A stretch of DNA of 24,780 nt from Calditrichota bacterium (GTDB lineage: Bacteria; Calditrichota; Calditrichia; RBG-13-44-9; J042), in the NCBI GenBank assembly GCA_013150955.1, contig JAADJD010000011.1, positions 1 to 24,780 on the forward strand, read 5' to 3'. Shown here piece by piece: positions 17,163 through 24,231 of this stretch. Position 1 is the first letter of the stretch. Every line of letters begins with the position of its first letter. The notes beneath the pieces were generated by a model. That model saw only the letters and a program-made list of their open reading frames with translations. It did no database searches and had not been told where the DNA came from. The position numbers were made by a program, and so were the translations under genes.

Positions 17163-17400
17163 CCAAATGATTGAAAAATGCGCATCAACTTAGATATCAT
17201 ATTGTTGAAAGCCAGAGGAAAAATAGGCAGCCATCGCAAAACGAATTTTACGGTTTGTTTTTTGGATATAAATCTGGTTGTGTAACAGGCTATTTCAGAT
17301 GAAAAAATCATTTGGACAACTGAATTTTGTCGCAGGACAGGATCCCATTGTTGGAGTTTGTTAGAGCAATTTTTCTGGAAGAGCAGAACAAGCGGTCATT
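17163..17400. other. 238-base gap, nothing recognised
   Basis: A+T-rich sequence with short open frames on both strands and no recognisable protein, RNA or repeat. It separates the secreted-protein gene from the relic at 17401. Confidence 0.5.
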
Positions 17401-17740
17401 TTAAACTAAAATGACGTTTGGCACACGGCGTTCATCTATAGTGTTGACAATTCGAAGAACTGCTAAGGTGTACAGATGGCGGCTACGTTCAACATTATTT
17501 AGAGGTGCAGAAACAATTGATTTCCCGGTAAAAATCTGCTCTTGCACCCACTTTACAGAGGGAAAATCTCATCGTTGCGAAAAAGTTGTTTGTGTATATT
17601 TTTGAACAATGATGAAGCGTTTCGAAGCAATACAGGGATTTGATAAGTGGCATCATTCGACGGCTGAACCAATTTATCAAGATAAAGGACCAAGCATATC
17701 GATCAAGTTAACAGCTGACCTCGACAGCAATGGATAGTTG
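17401..17740 (-). pseudogene. Frameshifted relic of an unrecognised protein gene
   Basis: Reading the minus strand, one frame runs from about 17690 to the TAA near 17552 and encodes a natural-looking segment (LDKLVQPSNDATYQIPVLLR, then NIHKQLFRNDEIFP). One base of slip then continues into a second frame with KWVQEQIFTGKSIVSAPL and VERSRHLYTLAVLRIVNTID, ending at TAA 17401-17403. Further upstream a third frame offers VNLIDMLGPL before another break near 17690. At least two frameshifts are needed. The 5' part is cut off where a dispersed element begins at 17779. I do not recognise the family; a transposase or accessory-gene remnant is possible. Confidence 0.55.
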
Positions 17741-17778
17741 TTTCACTGCTTATGGAATGGGTGCCGATTGCAAATAAA

Positions 17779-18056
17779 GCCAAATAATGCGTTAAGCCAC
17801 GAATCACTCGAATGAATTCAAATCATATCAATAAAATAACGAATGTATCCGAGAAAACATTTTCATCCAGATAGAATCAAGTGTATTTTATCCCAAATTA
17901 TGCAATAAACCGCGAATCACACGAATGAAACCAAAAAATATCTACAAAATCGCGAATAAACCCTGAAACACATTTTCATACAGACACAATCAAATGTATT
18001 ATATTGGTTTTATTTGTGTTGATTCGTGTCATTCGTAGGCTATTGCATAATCTGGG
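17779..18056. mobile_element. Truncated dispersed element plus a complete copy inserted beside it
   Basis: A left end begins at about 17779 (CCAAATAATGCG) and runs to GTATTTTAT at 17891. A complete element then occupies 17892-18056 (CCCAAATTATGCAATAAACC to CATAATCTGGG). The junction after TTTTAT matches the position used by the nested copy at 8237. The outer right half is not found after 18056, so it has been lost. The first part abuts the gene relic at 17401-17740. Confidence 0.7.
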
Positions 18057-18149
18057 TTTAATGCTTCATACCGCATGATTTTGTGATCAAAATATACAAT
18101 TTTCAATTTTACTTGTTGTGCTATTTTTGGATAAAACCAGAATTTAAAA

Positions 18150-18329
18150 AACCGTTAAAACGGTTAATCATCAATCGGTTACATTATCCGTTCTCCTGGC
18201 TGAAGCCAGGAGTTCATAGAATTTCTCATTCATGAACATCCATATTTATCCCGGTGGACAACTTCTATAGTAATAAGTAAGTTATAGAACCGTTTTAGCG
18301 GTTTGGGTTGTCTAATTCGCACAACGGGT
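18150..18329 (+). repeat. Hairpin-rich REP/REPIN-like block, copy 2
   Basis: Four inverted repeats are packed into 180 bases: AACCGTT with AACGGTT (18150-18165); a perfect 8-base stem CTCCTGGC-TGAA-GCCAGGAG (18193-18212); TTCTATA with TATAGAA (18263-18289); and the 41-base sequence shared with positions 1-41 (18289-18329). No ORF is present. The layout suggests a REP-associated non-autonomous element, and transfer by a RAYT transposase elsewhere in the genome is inferred. Confidence 0.6.
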
Positions 18330-18389
18330 CAATTTTATTATTGAAAATTTACTCTATCTTTTTTATTCTTTAAAAAATTCGGGAAATTT

Positions 18390-18418
18390 TTGCAATTTAT
18401 ATTTGACATAAATATAAT
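18390..18418 (+). promoter_or_regulatory. Sigma-70-type promoter for the ClpP-like/ATPase pair
   Basis: TTGCAA at 18390-18395 and a perfect TATAAT at 18413-18418 are separated by 17 bases in a strongly A+T-rich region. The expected transcript start near 18425 leaves a leader of about 160 bases before the protease gene, including a second strong ribosome site at 18492-18498. No other gene lies between, so it most likely serves the two-gene unit. Confidence 0.6.
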
Positions 18419-18583
18419 AGACAAAAAATTCCATAAATTTTGATTTTTGTGGTCACGAAAAGATGTATCCATCCGCGCAATTTTTGTATTCAGGAGGTAT
18501 CCTCGTGCCTTAGATGGATTTATGCGCAATAAGTTTTGTTAATGTAGTGTACCAAATATTTTATTTCATAAGGAGTGTTCACG

Positions 18584-19120
18584 ATGTGGGAAGAAAGTCA
18601 ATTATTATCCCATCGCATTATTTTTTTGTCCCAACCCATCGATAGCGGCGTGGCTAACCGTATTATTAGCCAGCTGCTATTATTGGAGGCGGATAGTCAG
18701 GAAAAGCAAATTGATTTGTATATCAATTGCGGTGGAGGCTCCGTGAAGGATGGACTGGCCATTATCGATGCCATTCAGTGTTTGCATGCCCCGGTTAGTA
18801 CGATTTGTGTTGGGTTGGCGGGTTCCATGGCTGCCTGGATTTTAGCTGCAGGAAAACCCGGCCTGCGTTTTGCAACCCCCAATGCGGAAGTGATGATTCA
18901 TCAAATGTCCACCCATTTGCAGGGAGTAACAGAAGATATCCTGCGCTATAGTCAGCGATTGATGCGACTTCAAACCAGCTTGATAAACATGTTGGCGAAA
19001 TGGACCGGTCAGGATGTAGCGCGGATTCAGGAGGACATCCAGAAAGATTATTTTATGACCGCACAAGAGGCTTTGGATTATGGCATTATCGATAGCGTCC
19101 TTCAACCTGTAGACAAATGA
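18584..19120 (+). CDS. ClpP-fold serine protease lacking the N-terminal axial segment
   Basis: 178 residues from ATG 18584, placed by AAGGAG 8 bases upstream. The whole ClpP core is present: LLSHRIIFLSQPID, IDLYINCGGGSV, the nucleophile S81 in GLAGSMAAW, H106 in VMIHQM and D155 in QKDYFMTAQEAL. The spacings of 25 and 49 residues are those of E. coli ClpP (97/122/171). Differences are absence of the roughly 20 N-terminal residues that form the axial loops and gate, and NCGGG in place of NSPGG. A ClpP that works with ClpX or ClpA would keep the N-terminal loops. It is 15 bases upstream of a pumping-type ATPase, with no Clp unfoldase nearby. Likely a soluble ring-forming peptidase with a non-standard partner. 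Confidence 0.9.
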   Translation: MWEESQLLSHRIIFLSQPIDSGVANRIISQLLLLEADSQEKQIDLYINCGGGSVKDGLAIIDAIQCLHAPVSTICVGLAGSMAAWILAAGKPGLRFATPNAEVMIHQMSTHLQGVTEDILRYSQRLMRLQTSLINMLAKWTGQDVARIQEDIQKDYFMTAQEALDYGIIDSVLQPVDK

Positions 19121-19135
19121 AGGGAGGTTCCTTTA

Positions 19136-21778
19136 ATGAAGGGGGTAAGAAAACGGGGAGATGCCCATTTTCACGTCCACATTATCCCGGATCCTGATTC
19201 TCAACGGGTTCAGGCCGTAGCCGGATTAAGGCTAATTTCCTGTCCCATCATTCATGAGACAAATGAGTCGCTGGAACAAGTATTAACCCGTCGTTTAAAT
19301 GAACAGATGGATTTTTTGAATAGTCTATATTCCAATAATTCCAGGCGAACGTTTTCATTGCGATACATCAGTATGCCGGATAAAAACTCGGTGTCCCGGG
19401 GAAAAGTGGAAATTGTTTGCTGGATAAAGGAAACGATGGATTCCCGTAAGAAAGTAATCAAACACATGCAGCAATTCGGTGAAGAGGTAGAGACCATCAT
19501 TTACAGTATCTTACCTCATTACGAATGGTGCTGGCTTACTGAGGATGTATTTTACCAATACTGGGAGCCGTGGAATTTTGAAAAGGCAGATTTTAAAGAA
19601 ATTCGGCGCAGGGAAAGTTTAATTCTAAAAGAAACGATGAAACCGCGGCCAGTATTGGGTAAAGGGCGGCAATCAACGCAACCAGAATGGTCCGAAGAAG
19701 ATACGATTTATTTTGTCCATAATTTTATTCCTCAGTTAACCACCTTAGCCCGATTATTACGATTAATGTTGCTTCATTCGGAACCGGTTGTTTTTCAAAT
19801 AAACCTGCAACCAACAGAATTGCAGGAGCAGGAGGAGGCAGCCTTACAACACGAAATGGCAAAATGTGATACGGTAGAAAAAAATTATGCTGGACACGAA
19901 GCGTTTATCTCGCGCCATGCCCGGATTCTTTCCGATGTTTTATTAAATCAATGGATGCGCCTGCAGGATGCCCCTTTTTTAATGAATATTTTATTAGCCA
20001 GTCCACGGGCAATTCCACAATCTCTGGTAGAAGCTATTGGATCTGAAATTACGCAACCGGTTGGTATGATACAGGAATGGGAAGTTCCGGTGCAACCACT
20101 TTTTTTGCAAATGGGGGGATACGATGTGCTTCAGCCCAATACAGTGGAGGAACGAGAACAATTCCTCATCAATTTACAACAACTCATGTTTGTGCCCTGG
20201 GGTCCAACACTTGCTCCAGAATCTTTAAAACGGTTGCGTTATCTGGTAGATGCCCTGGAAGCCTCTGCAGCATTTCGCTTTCCCATTGCCGGCAATGAGG
20301 AATTGTTGGGAGTGGATGTTCGGTTAAATCGAACCCTTTCATTACCTGCGGAAGTTGCTCATTTGAATGATCCCGGTAATAAAAAGCGCCATTTGTTTGT
20401 CGGAGTTAATCGCCATCTGGGAAGGGAGGAACAGGTATTTATTGCTCAGTCAGACCGGCAGCAACATGTTTACATTATTGGTCAAACGGGTACCGGTAAA
20501 ACTACACTATTAAAGACCATGATTCTATCGGATATTGAGGCTGGTAGAGGTGTGGCTGTTATCGATCCTCACGGAGATTTATTTGATGAATTGTTGGCTT
20601 CCATACCTGACCATCGAATCGATGATGTCGTTGTTCTGGATCCCAATGATATCGACTATCCTGTGGGCATCAATCCCTTGGAATACCGTCATCCAGACGA
20701 GCGGTTTCATTTTATCCGGGAATTTAAAAGCATTATTTTAAAACTTATGAGGGATGAGTATGGTCCTGCTGGCCTCGAGATGTTAGGCCCTATTTTTTTT
20801 CAGCACGTGCAAATGAATTTATTGCTGGTAATGTCCAATCCGGAAAATCCGGGCACATTGATTGATTTAAATCAGATTTTTACTGTCCCCAATTATTATG
20901 TTCGGTTTATCCCCCCTAAGGTCAGTGATCCCCAACTGGATCAATGGATAAAGCATGTGTTACCTGAAGCTGATTATTTCGGGAGACCCCTTGGCGGAGA
21001 GTTACCTCTGGGCGATTATATGCGCAGTAAATTGGAGAATTTTTTGTTTGACCCCCGGATGCGCTTTATGTTTGGTCAACAGCACACCACCGTGAATTTT
21101 CGTCAAATCATGGATGAAGGGAAAATTTTATTAATTAATCTTGCAAAAGGAGAATTGACGGAATCAAATTCACGCTTTTTGGGCATGTTGCTATTGTCGC
21201 TGATTAATCAGGCGGCTATGTCCAGAGTGGATATCCCTCACTCCAGACGCCGCATGTTTTATCTGTATGTTGATGAATTTCAGGCCATTGCCACTGAGAA
21301 TTTTACCATTTTGCTTTCGGAAGCTCGTAAATTTGGCATTAGTTTGGTGTTGGCCAATCAGTTTGTTTCCCAGATTGAAAATGAGCGCATTATCCAGGCC
21401 TTATTTGGCAATGTGGGAACCCTCATTACTTTCCGCGTGGGCAATGAAGATGCCCGGCGATATCTGGCCCCTCAATTTCGTCCATACATAGATGCGCAGG
21501 AATTAAGCAATTTACCTAACTGGCATGCATTTGTGAAAACCCGGGTACAAGGGAATAGTGTCCGACCTTTCCTATTGCATACGGTATTGCCTGACCGGAA
21601 ACCGAATATTGAAACAGCCCGAAAAATTCGTCAGCTTTCGCGAAAAAAATATGGACGTCCCCGTAAAGAGGTGGAAAGTCAAATTGACTTGCAACTGAAA
21701 TATGTGCCACCCAGGGTGGACCGGGACACGATTCGCGAGATGATCAACCAGAAACAGGATGATTCATCAGATAATTAA
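19136..21778 (+). CDS. FtsK/HerA/TraG-type ATPase with a large unique N-terminal region
   Basis: 880 residues. ATG follows GGGAGG by 8 bases. Residues 1-430 have no recognisable domain (start GDAHFHVHIIPDPDSQ) and no transmembrane segment, unlike VirD4/TraD coupling proteins. The ATPase core has Walker A GQTGTGKT at 449-456, VAVIDPHGDLFDELL, and Walker B FYLYVDEFQA with D713/E714. It continues with LLSEARKFGISLVLANQ and LFGNVGTLITFRVGNEDARR, typical of the TraG/TraM-recognition branch. The tail is basic (RQLSRKKYGRPRKE). Relatives are hexameric motors that pump DNA or drive partner enzymes. Context (ClpP-like gene upstream, no relaxase or pilus genes) argues against conjugation. Codons are A+T-rich compared with the genes before 16.2 kb. 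Confidence 0.88.
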   Translation: MKGVRKRGDAHFHVHIIPDPDSQRVQAVAGLRLISCPIIHETNESLEQVLTRRLNEQMDFLNSLYSNNSRRTFSLRYISMPDKNSVSRGKVEIVCWIKETMDSRKKVIKHMQQFGEEVETIIYSILPHYEWCWLTEDVFYQYWEPWNFEKADFKEIRRRESLILKETMKPRPVLGKGRQSTQPEWSEEDTIYFVHNFIPQLTTLARLLRLMLLHSEPVVFQINLQPTELQEQEEAALQHEMAKCDTVEKNYAGHEAFISRHARILSDVLLNQWMRLQDAPFLMNILLASPRAIPQSLVEAIGSEITQPVGMIQEWEVPVQPLFLQMGGYDVLQPNTVEEREQFLINLQQLMFVPWGPTLAPESLKRLRYLVDALEASAAFRFPIAGNEELLGVDVRLNRTLSLPAEVAHLNDPGNKKRHLFVGVNRHLGREEQVFIAQSDRQQHVYIIGQTGTGKTTLLKTMILSDIEAGRGVAVIDPHGDLFDELLASIPDHRIDDVVVLDPNDIDYPVGINPLEYRHPDERFHFIREFKSIILKLMRDEYGPAGLEMLGPIFFQHVQMNLLLVMSNPENPGTLIDLNQIFTVPNYYVRFIPPKVSDPQLDQWIKHVLPEADYFGRPLGGELPLGDYMRSKLENFLFDPRMRFMFGQQHTTVNFRQIMDEGKILLINLAKGELTESNSRFLGMLLLSLINQAAMSRVDIPHSRRRMFYLYVDEFQAIATENFTILLSEARKFGISLVLANQFVSQIENERIIQALFGNVGTLITFRVGNEDARRYLAPQFRPYIDAQELSNLPNWHAFVKTRVQGNSVRPFLLHTVLPDRKPNIETARKIRQLSRKKYGRPRKEVESQIDLQLKYVPPRVDRDTIREMINQKQDDSSDN

Positions 21779-21812
21779 AAAAACAACCAGGATCTTTCCG
21801 TTAAGCAATAAT

Positions 21813-22000
21813 CCCAAATAATGCACTAAACCACGAATCACACGAATGAATCTTAAAATATCTACAAAATCACGAAAAACCCCGAAACAAAACTTCACCA
21901 GTATATAATTTTATTTGTGTTCATTCGTGTCATTCGTAGGCTATTGCTTAATCTGGGTTCATTTTGGATGCATTCGCGTGACTCGCGGTTTTAATACGTT
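21813..22000. repeat. Shortened dispersed element after the ATPase gene
   Basis: CCCAAATAATGCAC starts at 21813 and ATAATCTGGG or a close variant ends at 21957; the interior is about 20 bases shorter than in other copies. A second partial end (ATTCGCGTGACTCGCGG) follows to about 22000, abutting the CAP-domain gene's stop codon. No terminator for the ATPase gene is visible. Confidence 0.65.
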
Positions 22001-22010
22001 TTGCTCGGAA

Positions 22011-22700
22011 TTATCTTCTTACCTTGATCGCCCAGGCAACCATCCGGTGCTCGCCAAACTTCAGGTTCAGATAGTACCACCCGGGGATATCGGCCAGGCG
22101 AACCCGAAGGATTACATAAGGCGGCGCCAGGGTGGTGTGCAGCACCTGGCAGTTTCCCCGCCCTTTCGATGGCTCCGGACGTGCAGAATACGTATACGGG
22201 GTGAAAAAGATACGCGGTGGGCTTTGTTCCCACACCACCGGTTTCACCCAGATGCGAATGGTCACCTGCTGTCCGGTTCGCAATTGGCTCGTTTCCGGCA
22301 AATGGCAAATGTATTGAAGGTCTCCAAAAACCTGGGTCAAAAATACATAGTACGCGGTGGCCATTACCCCCACCCCAAGATGGGTATAATCGGGATGTAA
22401 TATATTTTCCCGATGTCCCGGGCTTCCCATGAGATCATGCACTACATTCCAGGCTTCATCGCGCAGGGCTTCCGCGGTGGTCAAAACAATGGGGCTGTCG
22501 GAATATAGGACAAGACAATTTTCACCCACAAAACCGTGATATTCGGGTGCGTGGTGCACCACCCTTTGGCCAACATCCTGTCCCCGGGAGTTGGTATGCC
22601 CCAGATACCCATGGCGGGCCATGTCCTGACAATGCTGGAGGGCGGTTTGTGCCAGACGATCGTCCCATTTCAGTACACCAAGCCGGTGCTGCTGGCGCAC
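22011..22700 (-). CDS. CAP/SCP-domain protein, probably 5'-disrupted
   Basis: 229 residues from a GTG at 22700. The CAP (SCP/PR-1/Ag5) domain covers about 1-130: LKWDDRLAQTALQHCQDMAR, YLGHTNSRGQ, VGENCL, then the signature MGSPGHRENILHPDYTHLGVGV. Residues 135-229 form a C-terminal beta-rich extension (VTIRIWVKPVVWEQ, WYYLNLKFGEHRMVAWAI). Bacterial CAP proteins are normally exported, yet no signal peptide is seen. The N-terminal first helix is cut: the frame continues upstream as WVFQETNA to a TGA at 22725-22727. Beyond that, in the same frame, 24 codons lead to an ATG with a GGGGAGG ribosome site. Reinitiation at GTG 22700 is possible (AGGA about 11 bases upstream), but a disrupted gene is more likely. 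Confidence 0.75.
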   Translation of the reverse strand: MRQQHRLGVLKWDDRLAQTALQHCQDMARHGYLGHTNSRGQDVGQRVVHHAPEYHGFVGENCLVLYSDSPIVLTTAEALRDEAWNVVHDLMGSPGHRENILHPDYTHLGVGVMATAYYVFLTQVFGDLQYICHLPETSQLRTGQQVTIRIWVKPVVWEQSPPRIFFTPYTYSARPEPSKGRGNCQVLHTTLAPPYVILRVRLADIPGWYYLNLKFGEHRMVAWAIKVRR

Positions 22701-22724
22701 GGCATTGGTTTCCTGAAAGACCCA

Positions 22725-22799
22725 TCAGGCCAGTATGCGGGCAATCTGGGGACGGGCAATCCCACGGCCAGTTAAGGGTAAGGGAATGGGTTTGTCCAT
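22725..22799 (-). pseudogene. Detached 5' end of the CAP-domain gene
   Basis: ATG at 22797-22799 with GGGGAGG four bases upstream opens 24 codons (MDKPIPLPLTGRGIARPQIA...) and stops at TGA 22725-22727. It is exactly in frame with the CAP ORF at 22011-22700, and the codons between encode WVFQETNA, which reads as the missing part of the first CAP helix. One nonsense change, or a sequencing error, would account for the break. Confidence 0.6.
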
Positions 22800-22828
22800 T
22801 ATACCTCCCCATTGGTTAAACCAGATGA

Positions 22829-22880
22829 CTCTCACCGGCAGGGAGAAACGGTGTAGTGCTCCTGCGGTGAGAGACATTTT
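22829..22880 (+). terminator. Strong hairpin followed by T-run upstream of the CAP gene
   Basis: CTCTCACCG (22829-22837) pairs with CGGTGAGAG (22865-22873). CAGG pairs with CCTG and AG with CT inside it, with two bulged G residues and a 13-base loop. ACATTTTTTG follows on the plus strand. This is the form of an intrinsic terminator for plus-strand transcription, yet no plus-strand gene lies upstream. On the minus strand it sits in the 5' leader of the CAP gene. Confidence 0.45.
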
Positions 22881-23020
22881 TTGATTTCAGAGCAATAAGG
22901 AATGAACCGGCATCTTGTGTTGACACCACGACGCGTTCATCATCGATGGCTTTAACGATGGAGAGAGTGGAAAGTTCTATTGGAAATGTAAAATTTCGGA
23001 TTGAAAGATTTCAACCTAAA

Positions 23021-23180
23021 AAGTGCAATAAACCGCGAATCACGCGAATGAAATCCAAAAATATCTACAAAATCGCGAATAAACTCCGAAACACATTTTC
23101 ATCCAGATCTAATCCAAGGTATTTTATTAATTTTATTTGTGTTAATTAGTGTAATTCGTGGTTCTAATGCGTAATCCTGG
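23021..23180. repeat. Dispersed inverted-repeat element
   Basis: Begins AAGTGCAATAAACCGCGAAT and ends near GCGTAATCCTGG, with the usual interior (ATATCTACAAAATCGCGAAT, TTTTCATCCAG, TTTTATTTGTG). The ends are somewhat diverged. 22881-23020 upstream holds no recognisable gene. Confidence 0.7.
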
Positions 23181-23290
23181 TTCAAGATTAGAAAATTAAA
23201 TTTTTTGGCATCAAAAATCCAGTATGGAAAAATCCGCCTGTCAAAATCAGGGTAACAAGCAGGGAGGCTTGTCGCACGATTTTTCAACGG

Positions 23291-23702
23291 GTTTAATCGC
23301 CTGTTGACAGGCGCATTCAAGGAAGAAGGGGCAGGGAGCAAGGGACAGGGGAAAATCCACCAAGCATCGATAATTTCCAACATCCCGGTCTTGGAGGAGG
23401 TCAATATTCTACCATTTGCCAAAAAAAGTATCTCACCAATCCAAACACCTGTCGACAGACCCATTTCAAACACAGATATCGCCGCGGCCGTCCGCGCCGC
23501 ACACAAGATGATGTCTCAATCGCCTGTCGACAGGCCCCATTCAAGGAAGAAGGGGCAAGGAGCAAGGAGCAAGGGACAAGGGAAAAATCTGGCAGACATC
23601 AACTATTGCCACCGACCCGGCCTTGTAGTAGGTCGATATTCTACTATTTGCCAAAACAAAAATTCACCTCTCCAAACACCTGCCGACAGGCACATTTCAA
23701 AC
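23291..23702. repeat. Duplicated long units at the old end of the CRISPR array
   Basis: Unit A (23291-23471) and unit B (23513-23702) each consist of a decayed CRISPR repeat, a segment of about 120 bases and another decayed repeat. The long segments are clearly homologous. Both open GAAGAAGGGGCA with AGCAAGGG-type heptad repeats, and both end with ATATTCTAC, ATTTGCCAAAA and TCACC blocks at matching places. A 41-base normal-size spacer (23472-23512) separates the units. Confidence 0.75.
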
Positions 23703-24131
23703 TTATACCAGAGTTTGCGAAAAGTCGGGTCTTCGGCCCGAAGTCTCAATCGCCTGCCAACAGGCCCATTTCAAACGATCACCCACCAGGACTATGACGG
23801 TCTACTGGCTGATTTGTCTCAATCGCCTGCCGACAGGCCCATTTCAAACAAAATGACACTTTGACTGTTATTTCTTATGCGAAGAGTCTCAATTGCCTGC
23901 CGACAGGCCCATTTCAAACGGCTTCGGTTTCGCTGGTCACTATTTTCTGAAAAAAAGTCTCAATCGCCTGCCGACAGGCCCATTTCAAACCGGCGCCATA
24001 TATGTTCCCAAAAACATTGAAGAAGTCTCAATCGCCTGCCGACAGGCCCATTTCAAACCACACTAGCAGAAGCTAGGCAACAACTTCATCATCGTCAGTC
24101 TCAATCGCCTGCCGACAGGCCCATTTCAAAC
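23291..24131 (-). CRISPR. CRISPR array without cas genes in the window, transcribed on the minus strand
   Basis: Six near-identical 34-base repeats start at 23743, 23816, 23886, 23957, 24025 and 24098, separated by spacers of 39, 36, 37, 34 and 39 bases. Four decayed repeats lie to the left (about 23291, 23438, 23513 and 23669). Each good repeat has an inner hairpin GCCTG-CCGA-CAGGC; changes in several copies fall in the loop (TTGA, TCGA, CCAA). Read on the minus strand the repeat ends GATTGAGAC, close to the ATTGAAAC end common in type I/III repeats. Together with the promoter at 24203-24231 and decay at the left, this makes the right end the leader side. The cas type cannot be stated. The 186-residue plus-strand ORF across the array is an artefact. 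Confidence 0.95.
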
Positions 24132-24200
24132 AGCGGCCTCTGAAACCCTTGTCCCATAACGCCTGAAACCCCGGTTTCCGAGGACCTCAACCGATTTTAA
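24132..24200 (-). promoter_or_regulatory. CRISPR leader (repeat-proximal part)
   Basis: This lies between the newest repeat and the promoter at 24203. It contains a perfect inverted repeat GAAACC-CC-GGTTTC (24165-24178) and a direct repeat CTGAAACCC at 24140-24148 and 24163-24171, 23 bases apart. It contains no ORF. Leader function is inferred from position, repeat conservation and promoter direction. Confidence 0.55.
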
Positions 24201-24202
24201 CC

Positions 24203-24231
24203 AATATACAAAATTTGCCCCAATTTGTCAA
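24203..24231 (-). promoter_or_regulatory. Consensus promoter driving the CRISPR array
   Basis: On the minus strand, a perfect TTGACA (24226-24231) is followed after exactly 17 bases by TATATT (24203-24208). Transcription would start near 24196 and enter the array at 24131 through a leader of about 65 bases. Confidence 0.75.

Noticed and set aside
17609-17737. 42-residue plus-strand ORF
   Set aside because: No ribosome site, and it is antisense to the better-supported minus-strand relic.
18403-18408. TTGACA as the -35 box of the protease/ATPase promoter
   Set aside because: No acceptable -10 box 16-18 bases downstream; TTGCAA with TATAAT at 17-base spacing just upstream fits better.
19136-21778. 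Conjugation coupling protein (VirD4/TraD) of an integrative element
   Set aside because: No N-terminal membrane segments, and no relaxase, pilus, VirB or integrase gene in the window; the neighbour is a ClpP-fold protease.
22725-22727. TGA as a selenocysteine codon in the CAP gene
   Set aside because: No CAP selenoprotein family known to me, no evident hairpin directly after the codon, and the position precedes the domain.
23703-23742. Hairpin (TCGGG/CCCGA) inside a spacer as a terminator of the array
   Set aside because: It has no T-run in either direction and may simply be a captured sequence with a hairpin.
23304-23864. 186-residue plus-strand ORF
   Set aside because: It runs through CRISPR repeats and spacers; its protein repeats the CRISPR period and has no ribosome site.
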